A DNA stretch of 64,000 nucleotides from SAR324 cluster bacterium (lineage in GTDB: Bacteria > SAR324 > XYD2-FULL-50-16): the NCBI GenBank assembly GCA_028282885.1, contig JANQGX010000083.1, positions 1-64,000 on the forward strand, written 5' to 3'. Of the stretch, positions 8,445 through 15,588 are shown piece by piece. The notes under the pieces were generated by a model. It saw only the letters and a list, made by a program, of their open reading frames with translations. It did not search any database and had not been told where the DNA came from. Position numbers and translations under genes: made by a program. Position 1 is the stretch's first letter; each line of letters begins with the position of its first letter.

Positions 8445-9353
8445 TTGACCAGCCCAATCAAGAGCCAAGGGGAAAATAGTTACAGACCGCGATCGAAACC
8501 TCAGCGCAATGATCCATGCTGGTGCGGTAGCGGAAAGAAATACAAAAAGTGTCATCTTCGCGAGGACGAATCCAGATTAGCGCAAAACCAGCATAATCAT
8601 CAACCTCAGCGGATCATTAAACGGTCCGAAGACTTCATCAAGGGGATGGAAGAATCCTGCAAGTTGGCAAAAGACACCCTGCAAATGGTGGCCGATAATA
8701 TCAAGATCGGCATAACCACCATTCAGATTAACACCTGGGTTCACGAATACATTCTGGATCACGACGCAGTTCCTGCCCCTCTAAACTACAAGGGATTTCC
8801 AAAATCAACCTGCACTTCGCTCAACGATGTTATTTGTCACGGAATTCCCGACAATACGATTATCAGAGAAGGTGATATCATCAATGTTGATATCACCTGT
8901 AACTTAAATGGCTACTTTGGCGACACCAGTCGAACCTTTTTAATGGGTGACTGTTCGGAAGAAGCCATTAAAATCTGCTCAGTTGCTGAAAAATGTCTGG
9001 AGATCGGAATAGCCGCAACGACTCCATATGGAAGAATCGGCGATATTGGAGCAGCCATTCAGGAGTATGCACATTCCATGAACTGTTCGGTAGTTGAAAA
9101 GTTCGTCGGGCATGGAATTGGAAGGGCATTTCACGAAGAACCTCAAGTCCCTCATTTTGGAAAAAAGGGAACCGGTCCTCTCATCATTCCCGGAATGTTC
9201 TTCACCATCGAGCCCATGATCAATTTGGGCAAAAAAGGTGTTAAGATTCTTGAGGATGATTGGACTGCGGTAACAGAGGATGGAAAACTGTCGGCACAGT
9301 TTGAACACACACTTTATATCATGGAGAACGGTGTAAAAGTAATGACGGAATAG
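8445..9353 (+). CDS. map: Methionine aminopeptidase type I with SEC-C motif
   Basis: A 302-residue metallopeptidase that removes the initiator Met from nascent proteins. Residues 21-38 form a SEC-C zinc motif (DPCWCGSGKKYKKCH), also found on SecA and on some MetAPs, which may recruit the enzyme to ribosomes or the secretion machinery. The catalytic domain shows the family metal ligands: Asp in VDITCNL, Asp in GDTSRTF, His in GHGIGRAFHEEP, Glu in TIEP and Glu in FEHT. The start is a TTG four bases after leuS, with the Shine-Dalgarno sequence inside the leuS end. map usually lies between secY/adk and infA in the spc operon; here it has moved. Confidence 0.95.
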   Translation: MTSPIKSQGENSYRPRSKPQRNDPCWCGSGKKYKKCHLREDESRLAQNQHNHQPQRIIKRSEDFIKGMEESCKLAKDTLQMVADNIKIGITTIQINTWVHEYILDHDAVPAPLNYKGFPKSTCTSLNDVICHGIPDNTIIREGDIINVDITCNLNGYFGDTSRTFLMGDCSEEAIKICSVAEKCLEIGIAATTPYGRIGDIGAAIQEYAHSMNCSVVEKFVGHGIGRAFHEEPQVPHFGKKGTGPLIIPGMFFTIEPMINLGKKGVKILEDDWTAVTEDGKLSAQFEHTLYIMENGVKVMTE

Positions 9354-9949
9354 TTCCAATGTCAAAGGGACTTTCCAATGAAATTTGAGATATCAACAGA
9401 TTGGCAGGAACCAAATGCCTGAGGGCTTATGTCAGGTAACAGGTGATGAAGAAAACATTTATGATAAGATTGTAAGCAAGGGTATCCCGCAAACCTGTTG
9501 ATGTGATGAGAGAAGTGATAAAAGGGAACTAGAACGAATGAGCCGTCACACGATCTAAACGGCATGAATTGGCTGGAACGAATGCCAGCTTGAAAATCGA
9601 ATTCCGGTTTGATATCAGGGACATGAATGAAACCGAATAGTACTTTTGAGTGCTCAGTCAAATCAGCACTTCCCTGATTGTCTTTGTTATCTTGGTAGAA
9701 CCCGATATAATCGGGATCTGAAGTTGGAATCATGATATTCTGTGTCAACGTCAGCTTTCTCATAAATAACCGAATAAGCTGAACAAGCCATCATTTCCAT
9801 CCCCACTCTCATCAAATTCAAAACCTAATAGATCGCAGTTCAGGTATCTAAAAACTGATTCAGCAAACTCCCTCCTGGTGAGGGGTTTTATGGGATTGAA
9901 CTATTTTTCAAAATAACCTGCGGTCGATGAAATTAATATCGGAGAAAAA
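9354..9949. other. 600-bp intergenic region before RNase E/G
   Basis: A minus-strand reading frame of 133 codons (9362-9763) exists, but it shows no family resemblance or ribosome binding site, so I do not call it a gene. The region holds a perfect small palindrome CCCGAT-ATA-ATCGGG (9701-9715) and a short hairpin with T run (CCCTC 9870-9874, GAGGG 9880-9884, then GTTTT) about 65 bases before the RNase gene, possibly an attenuator in its leader. RNase E messages are often self-regulated through their leader, but no specific element can be recognised. Confidence 0.35.
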
Positions 9950-12565
9950 ATGACCGAAACTATCATGTTGATTAATGAAACTGATGATGAGTGCAGAATC
10001 GCTATTGCTGAAAACAATATCCTGCAGGAGATGCTGATCGAGCATACCACAGCAGAGCAAATCAAAAACAATATTTATAAAGGGGTCGTTGTTCAGGTTC
10101 AGACCTCGCTTCAAGCAGCATTTGTCGACTTTGGCGACAAGAAGCATGGGTTCCTCCCCAACAGTGAACTCAATCCTTACCTCATTTCTGACAAAAAAAC
10201 CAAAAAAAGTGATCCCATACAGAGAAAGCTGAAAGTGGGACAGGAACTGATCGTACAAGTCACGCGAGAAGCGACCGACCACAAAGGTTCGGCTCTAACT
10301 ACAAACATAACCTTGCCGGGTCGGTTCATGGTTTTAATGCCAAACAGCGACAAAGGCGGCATCTCAAAAAAAATAGATGATGCCGCGGAACGGGAACGGT
10401 TAAAGAACTTCTTATCCGGGATTGAGGTAGAAGAACACGCGGTCATCATTAGAACTGCAGGTATCGGTAGGGGTTTAACCGAGTTAAAAAAAGATTATAC
10501 AGCTCTAAAAAAGACTTGGAACGATGTTCGATCCAGTTTCGAAAAAATCAAACAGCCCGGACTGATTTTAGAGGAAGCTGGTGTTGTAACCCGGACACTG
10601 AGGGATTATTACACTGAAGAGATCAAGGAAATTTGGGTGGACAATCCGGAGACATTCCAAAAATCATTAACGTTTTTGAAAGAGGTGGCTCCCAGACGTC
10701 AAAAGGATCTGAAGTTGTTTGTTGGAGATCGGTCCCTTTTCGCTTCATATAATATCGAGAGGCAGGTCGAACAGCTCACCTCAAACGACGTCAAACTCAA
10801 GTCGGGAGGTTCTATTGTCATTGATCAGACAGAAGCCCTGGTAGCCATTGATGTTAATTCGGGACGATCCAACCAGGAGGGCAATATTGATTCCACAGCC
10901 CTAAGAACAAACCTTGAGGCGGCAGAAGAAGTCGCACGCCAACTTCGTTTACGCAATCTGGGAGGATTGGTTGTGATCGATTTCATTGATATGGAAAACG
11001 AATCGTATCGCAAACAGGTTGAAAACAAACTGAGTGAAGCAATGAACAAGGACAAGGCCCAGGTTCGATTCAATCCTATATCTCAGTTCGGTTTGCTCGA
11101 ACTCAGCAGGCAGAGACTGGCAGTTGGAATTTCAAGCACAGTGGAAAGCAACTGCCCGGTTTGTAATGGTAAAGGGAAAATTCCCTCTCTGCTGGCCTCA
11201 ACAAATCAAATCATTCGTTCTATCAGAGAATTAGCCGCCAAAGGGAATGTTATCCGTATTGAAGGTGAACTGCCTCTGGAATTGGTAAACCATATTCTCA
11301 ATGAACGACGACAATCCATCTCTGATCTTGAGCTGGAATTTGGCGTACATATTCTTCTCAGGGGAAACCCCGAACTGGTAGTGTTTAATGACAAGTTCCT
11401 GACCCCAATATTTGCCCCGAAAAAGCACGGCGATAAACAGAAAAGAGATATAGCCAAAGCCGATCAGAATAAGAGGAAAGGCAAAAAGCAAGCTCAGCCC
11501 AAAGATACGGACCAAAAGAAACCAGCCAATAAGAAAGAAAAAGCCAAAGATCAACAGGCTTCTACGGATAAACCCCGTGAACCCGAAGCCAGGGAAATCC
11601 CTGAAAAGAAAGCCAGTCCTCCCAAATCTCGAAAAAAGGCAAAAGCCGAAGATAAAGCGGTATCAAAAGATTCAAACAGTATAGAGAATGTGGGAGGGTT
11701 CGGCATTCATCCTTCTTGTCTCTTCACAGACGTCAAGGAACTGGAACAGGGAGAGCTGGATGAGGTTACAACCGCATTTGAGAACAGGTTAAAGGGTAAA
11801 GCCGAAAATGGCTCCACCCAGCTCATTGATGAAAAATACCTCTGGAAAAGCTATAACGGAGTTGACCCGGAGATGCCTGGTTCAAAAGATGCCACTGAGC
11901 CTGAACTGGTTTCGGAACAGGATGAAGCTTCTCAGGAGCCTGAGAAGGTTGAGAAAAAAGAGACTAAAAAAGCAAGATCAAAAACTAAAAAATCCACACC
12001 CTCCAAAACCGGAAGAAAGAAACAGACAGCGAAAAAAGTGGAAAAACAGGTTGAGAAAGAAACTCTCGATAAAGATTCCTCTCCCGCAAAGAAAGAAGAA
12101 GAATCAACAAAGAGTAAAAAACCTGCCGCAAAGAAAACCAGGAAAGCAGCAGACAAGAAGACAAAGGACGAGGGGGAAACTCAAGAGACAAAGTCCAAGA
12201 AGGCCCCTTCCAGAAAACCCCGCAAATCAACGACAAAGCCCACTGCTGAAAAGGAAAAAAAAGCTGACAAAAAATCGCTGAAAAAAACTGATGACGAGAA
12301 TCCAGCAGAAAAGTCCGCTACTAAAACGGGTGCTAAAAAAGCTACTGACAAAAAATCGGATGAAAAAGCGGAAAAGAAAGCTAAATCCGAAAAAAAGGTA
12401 GCTAAACCTAAGAAAGCTGCTTCGTCGACCAAAACAAAGTCAGCAACTGCAAAATCAAAATCATCAACCGCAAAGAAAACCACACAGAAACCAAAAGACA
12501 ACAAGGCAAAAACTGCCAAAACAAAAAAAAGCACCTCCAAAAAATCATCTGCAACAGATGAATAG
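9950..12565 (+). CDS. rng: Ribonuclease E/G with lysine-rich tail
   Basis: An 871-residue endoribonuclease of the RNase E/G family, for mRNA decay and rRNA/tRNA processing. Catalytic part about 1-490: S1 RNA-binding domain near 42-115 (KGVVVQVQTSLQAAFVDFG), the DNase-I-like subdomain with metal-binding Asp301 (VAIDVNSGRS) and Asp344 (VVIDFIDME), and a zinc link CPVC at 402-405. Residues 490-871 form a disordered, Lys/Ala/Ser/Thr-rich tail resembling histone H1. A conserved-looking ordered island (GGFGIHPSCLFTDVKELEQG and following) interrupts it near 585-640. The tail is long for RNase G and compositionally unlike the E. coli RNase E scaffold, though it may do a similar RNA- or partner-binding job. 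The ATG follows a GGAGAAAAA ribosome binding site. Confidence 0.93.
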   Translation: MTETIMLINETDDECRIAIAENNILQEMLIEHTTAEQIKNNIYKGVVVQVQTSLQAAFVDFGDKKHGFLPNSELNPYLISDKKTKKSDPIQRKLKVGQELIVQVTREATDHKGSALTTNITLPGRFMVLMPNSDKGGISKKIDDAAERERLKNFLSGIEVEEHAVIIRTAGIGRGLTELKKDYTALKKTWNDVRSSFEKIKQPGLILEEAGVVTRTLRDYYTEEIKEIWVDNPETFQKSLTFLKEVAPRRQKDLKLFVGDRSLFASYNIERQVEQLTSNDVKLKSGGSIVIDQTEALVAIDVNSGRSNQEGNIDSTALRTNLEAAEEVARQLRLRNLGGLVVIDFIDMENESYRKQVENKLSEAMNKDKAQVRFNPISQFGLLELSRQRLAVGISSTVESNCPVCNGKGKIPSLLASTNQIIRSIRELAAKGNVIRIEGELPLELVNHILNERRQSISDLELEFGVHILLRGNPELVVFNDKFLTPIFAPKKHGDKQKRDIAKADQNKRKGKKQAQPKDTDQKKPANKKEKAKDQQASTDKPREPEAREIPEKKASPPKSRKKAKAEDKAVSKDSNSIENVGGFGIHPSCLFTDVKELEQGELDEVTTAFENRLKGKAENGSTQLIDEKYLWKSYNGVDPEMPGSKDATEPELVSEQDEASQEPEKVEKKETKKARSKTKKSTPSKTGRKKQTAKKVEKQVEKETLDKDSSPAKKEEESTKSKKPAAKKTRKAADKKTKDEGETQETKSKKAPSRKPRKSTTKPTAEKEKKADKKSLKKTDDENPAEKSATKTGAKKATDKKSDEKAEKKAKSEKKVAKPKKAASSTKTKSATAKSKSSTAKKTTQKPKDNKAKTAKTKKSTSKKSSATDE

Positions 12566-12575
12566 TTCAATATGA

Positions 12576-12620
12576 GAATACGAAACGGTCTGATATGATT
12601 ATCATGATCTTTTCGTATTC
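12576..12620 (+). terminator. Hairpin after the RNase E/G gene
   Basis: GAATACGAAA (12576-12585) pairs with TTTCGTATTC (12611-12620), a perfect 10-bp stem 10 bases after the stop codon. The loop is long, contains its own small palindrome, and no U-run follows, so it may be a 3' stabilising hairpin rather than a classical terminator. Confidence 0.35.
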
Positions 12621-12845
12621 ATCAGCATCAAAAACCCAACCCTCTTCTTCGCAAAACAACAAACAGGACCACAGTAACAGCTATCGAGGCAGAAATCTAA
12701 AATTTATCCACTCCCTACTCAAGAAATCCATACTATTGCCTGATTCCTGCATTACATGGTTTTATCATGTAAAGACACTCCCTTTAGTCATCTATAGCTT
12801 TGTTTTTTCAGACTGATAAATCTGCTGACATCGAATAACAGATTA

Positions 12846-14117
12846 ATGAAACTCTTTCAAATCTTGAATCAGACTTTCAAAAAGGTTATGCGTTCACCAA
12901 AAAAACAGGCGAAACCGGCAATACCACTACTCATATTGATACTAGGTGTTTCATTTTCGACATTGCCTGGTAAAACCGTACAAGCGCAAATATTCGCCGA
13001 TGAGGTTGTTGAAACCGTCCTCAAAAAAGCCGATTCCGAGAACGACAGGATTTTCGTCCTTCAGTTCGGTGCCACCGGCATGACCGAATCAGCAGCCAGG
13101 GCTTTTAGCAACATGGTCTCACAAAATCTCGCTAACACCAATCGATTCGATGTCATCACCCTCGATGAGGTTGAAGAGGAGACAGAGAAACAGATGCCAT
13201 CCCTGCTACCCTGTTTTGACATCGGTTGCGGGATTCAGATGGGGAAACTGATGGAGGCGGACTGGATCTTGACAGGGCATATCTCTCTGACAGAAAGTGG
13301 CCTTTTCAGTCTCAATGTTAAACTTGTGTTAATCTTTGACAACTCCCTCGCTTTTGAAGATACCATTCGATTCACAGATGAGACAATGGATCGCCAGTTT
13401 TACCTGCTCTCCAACAGGATAGCCAATAATGCCCCCATCACCGGAGCCATCCTGGAAGCCAACAATAAAATAGCGGTTGTAAACCTGGGGGAGAAGGATG
13501 GAATCAGCGTTGGCGATCAAATGGTGATCTACCGCAATTTAACGGTTCAATCAGAAGCGGGCGAAGCCTATACAGAGAGCAAACGACGAAAAAACATCGG
13601 TATCCTCAGAATTACCAAAGTGGGTAAGGGTGTCAGCGAAGGAGTCTACTTCCAAACCATTGAAACTCCGGAATCCAGACAGTTTGTGACAACCTTCCTT
13701 GATAAGCGAAAGCAAATCGCGCTGATAGACGATATTCGGAAGGAGTTGGACACTCATTTGAGAAATGTTTTTGAGATCAAGGAGACCGTTGTGCTCTCTC
13801 CGGTGAGGCTGGAGGATATGGCTAAAAAGAAATGGGCTGAAAAAGTCAGAACCCTGGAAAGCAGCAAGAGCTTTTGGAAGACAGTACTGCTCGGTTCAGG
13901 GATCGCTTCGGTCTATTTTTTAAACCAATTTGAATCCAGTGATGATATCAAACTGCTGACAGCTTTGGGAGTTTTAGGATTCAGTTCCTACCGATTCTTC
14001 TCCCTCAGAAGCGAAATCAACGATCTTGTCGAAGAAGGTAAATACAAAGGTTACCTGGAATTGAAAGTTCGACCGGATTTTGGAGAAGTCGGACTTTCTT
14101 ATCAATACCGGTTCTAA
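12846..14117 (+). CDS. Exported CsgG/LpoB-like protein
   Basis: A 423-residue protein with an N-terminal hydrophobic segment (about residues 27-41, ILILGVSF) ending in a VQA-type signal peptidase site near 49, so it is probably periplasmic. Residues 58-180 resemble the CsgG/TolB-N fold of outer-membrane-associated proteins: IFVLQFGATG, a Ser/Ala helix, RFDVITLDEVEE, a CFDIGCGIQMG segment and ADWILTGHI. Next comes a small beta domain (KIAVVNLGEKDGISVGDQMVIYRN) like the C-terminal domain of FlgT. A hydrophobic segment near 345-370 may be a second membrane anchor. CsgG-like domains occur in secretion, curli, LPS and peptidoglycan-synthase helper proteins; the exact role cannot be chosen. A second ATG at 12888 would give a shorter, more typical signal peptide. 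Confidence 0.75.
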   Translation: MKLFQILNQTFKKVMRSPKKQAKPAIPLLILILGVSFSTLPGKTVQAQIFADEVVETVLKKADSENDRIFVLQFGATGMTESAARAFSNMVSQNLANTNRFDVITLDEVEEETEKQMPSLLPCFDIGCGIQMGKLMEADWILTGHISLTESGLFSLNVKLVLIFDNSLAFEDTIRFTDETMDRQFYLLSNRIANNAPITGAILEANNKIAVVNLGEKDGISVGDQMVIYRNLTVQSEAGEAYTESKRRKNIGILRITKVGKGVSEGVYFQTIETPESRQFVTTFLDKRKQIALIDDIRKELDTHLRNVFEIKETVVLSPVRLEDMAKKKWAEKVRTLESSKSFWKTVLLGSGIASVYFLNQFESSDDIKLLTALGVLGFSSYRFFSLRSEINDLVEEGKYKGYLELKVRPDFGEVGLSYQYRF

Positions 14118-14170
14118 GCCAACATCTCATTCTGCAACTACCCTGCGGCTCCTGCAACCTGTTATATAAG

Positions 14171-14206
14171 TGCAAACCGGGTATTATGAGTAGTGCCCGG
14201 TTTGCA
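14171..14206 (+). terminator. Strong 11-bp hairpin
   Basis: TGCAAACCGGG (14171-14181) pairs perfectly with CCCGGTTTGCA (14196-14206) over a 14-base loop, 54 bases after the CsgG-like gene. No U-run follows, so termination may be inefficient or factor-assisted. Confidence 0.5.
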
Positions 14207-14276
14207 TCATTAAACTGATACGTTAACCAACCCCTTTCGAGCTCTAATTCAAATCCGGTTTCAAATCTTATTCGCA

Positions 14277-14305
14277 TTGACAAAGTAGTCTTATAAAGAT
14301 AAATT
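14277..14305 (+). promoter_or_regulatory. Sigma70-type promoter for rplU-rpmA
   Basis: A perfect TTGACA (14277-14282) is followed after exactly 17 bases by TAAATT (14300-14305, four of six matches to TATAAT). The expected start of transcription lies about 50 bases before the rplU ATG. Confidence 0.55.
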
Positions 14306-14363
14306 TTAAAATTAAACTTAAATTACGAAACGAGTATTGGATTAACCAGAAAAAAAACAAAAA

Positions 14364-14678
14364 ATGTACGCAATCATTAAAGCAGGCGGCAAGCAATATC
14401 GTGTCGAAAAAGACAGCGTCATTACCATGGATTTGTTACATTTGGACGAAGGTTCTGACTATGAGTCCGATCAGGTGTTGTTTGTCAAGACGGGCGAAAA
14501 CGAATGTAAGATAGGTACGCCTTTGGTTGAAGGCGCCAAGGTTCTTGGAAAGGTATTGAATCACGAAAAGGGAAAAAAGATTGTTGTTTTCAAGAAAAAA
14601 CGCCGCAAGGGTTACCAGAAGAAAGCGGGACACCGTCAGAGCTATACCAAAGTACAGATTACCGAGATTAAGGCTTAA
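14364..14678 (+). CDS. rplU: Ribosomal protein bL21
   Basis: A 104-residue protein of normal L21 length, with the family start MYAIIKAGGKQYRV and the basic C-terminal stretch (KKRRKGYQKKAGHRQSYT) that contacts 23S rRNA. It belongs to the 50S subunit. It forms a two-gene unit with rpmA, 32 bases downstream, the usual pairing in bacteria. The obg gene that often follows is not here. A good promoter lies at 14277-14305. Confidence 0.98.
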   Translation: MYAIIKAGGKQYRVEKDSVITMDLLHLDEGSDYESDQVLFVKTGENECKIGTPLVEGAKVLGKVLNHEKGKKIVVFKKKRRKGYQKKAGHRQSYTKVQITEIKA

Positions 14679-14710
14679 CAGAGTAAACTCTTTTATCGTT
14701 TAAGGAAACT

Positions 14711-14968
14711 ATGGCACATAAAAAAGGACAAGGTAGCGTTAAAAACGGTAGGGATTCCAATCCCCAATTTCGTGGCGTCAAGCGATACGGCGGGCAAGCC
14801 GTGACAGCTGGAACCATCATTGTACGCCAGGTGGGAAACACCTTTCATGCCGGTGAGAATGTAGGAACAGGGAAAGATTTTACCCTGTTTGCTCTCTGTG
14901 ATGGTTCAGTTGAGTTCAAAGCAAAGACAAAAACACGCAAAGTCGTCAATATTATTCCGGCAGGATAA
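14711..14968 (+). CDS. rpmA: Ribosomal protein bL27
   Basis: An 85-residue L27, whose N-terminal tail reaches the peptidyl transferase centre. It begins MAHKKGQGSVKNGRDS. The usual GGGS-type loop is QGS, and the following segment (FRGVKRYGGQAVTAGTIIVR) has the variant GGQ spacing seen in several non-enterobacterial phyla. There is no cleavable N-terminal extension of the Firmicutes kind. Co-transcribed with rplU. Confidence 0.97.
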   Translation: MAHKKGQGSVKNGRDSNPQFRGVKRYGGQAVTAGTIIVRQVGNTFHAGENVGTGKDFTLFALCDGSVEFKAKTKTRKVVNIIPAG

Positions 14969-14999
14969 TAAAAGCAGAAGCTTGATTGCGCACTACTAG

Positions 15000-15064
15000 A
15001 TAAGACAGAGGCAGTGTAATCGCGGATCTTTTAGGTTCGCACTACTCTTGCTCTTCTGTCTTAT
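15000..15064. repeat. Long imperfect inverted repeat between rpmA and ybeY
   Basis: ATAAGACAGA (15000-15009) is the exact reverse complement of TCTGTCTTAT (15055-15064), and outer GCTTG/CAAGC arms lie a few bases beyond. A near-repeat GCACTACT occurs twice inside. It lies between convergent genes, so it is probably a bidirectional transcription stop or a structured 3' element. Confidence 0.4.
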
Positions 15065-15072
15065 GGCAAGCA

Positions 15073-15537
15073 TCAGTTATAAAGCCCTTCCAGATTAATG
15101 CTGGCCAGCAAACCTTTCTCAAACTCCAGCATCTCCCGTTCATTCTCTTCTGACTGCTCGTGATCGTATCCAACGAGATGACCTATTCCGTGGACTATTA
15201 AGCGCAGTAATTCCGTTTTCAGATCCCATCCCGATTCTTCCGCCTGTTTTTTGCATACCTCCAAGCAAATTGCCAACTCTCCCAATAATGGTTCATCCTC
15301 TGGCAACTGCTTTTCGGCATCATAGCTCCAGGAAAGAATATCAGTTGGTTTGTCTATATTCCGATAGGTGTGATTCAGCTCCTGTATCGTGTCTTTCCCG
15401 CAAAAAAACAGGGAGATTCCCTTAGCATCATTTCCCGTCTTATTCATTAAAACGGATGTACTGGAGCGAAGGAGGCTTTCGATGTTGTTGCTTAAGGGGG
15501 GATTATCCCCTTCATAGCTGATTTGAATTGAATCCAT
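15073..15537 (-). CDS. ybeY: Endoribonuclease YbeY
   Basis: A 154-residue metal-dependent RNase that works in 16S rRNA 3'-end maturation and ribosome quality control. The diagnostic zinc motif is present as VHGIGHLVGYDHEQ near residues 118-131 (H-x3-H-x5-H); the more usual second residue pattern HGxLH is HGIGH here. It also has the NxxYRxxDxPTDILSW segment (TYRNIDKPTDILSWSYD). It is downstream of and co-oriented with the 7TM-HD gene, a widespread neighbour pair, with a 51-base gap. Confidence 0.95.
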   Translation of the reverse strand: MDSIQISYEGDNPPLSNNIESLLRSSTSVLMNKTGNDAKGISLFFCGKDTIQELNHTYRNIDKPTDILSWSYDAEKQLPEDEPLLGELAICLEVCKKQAEESGWDLKTELLRLIVHGIGHLVGYDHEQSEENEREMLEFEKGLLASINLEGLYN

Positions 15538-15588
15538 GAACGAAAATGATCTTTGATCCGTTTACCTTTAATGTTTCCACTTTGCTGT

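Noticed and set aside
9362..9763. A 133-codon minus-strand open frame downstream of map
   Set aside because: No recognisable family, no ribosome binding site, composition like a shadow frame; reported only as part of the intergenic region.
11808..12281. A long plus-strand open frame rich in Lys/Arg within the RNase E/G tail
   Set aside because: It is an alternative frame through the low-complexity lysine-rich tail; such frames stay open because AAA/AAG codons lack stops in all frames.
12595..12816. 73-codon frame between the RNase E/G and CsgG-like genes
   Set aside because: Starts inside the hairpin after the RNase gene, no family resemblance, composition not protein-like.
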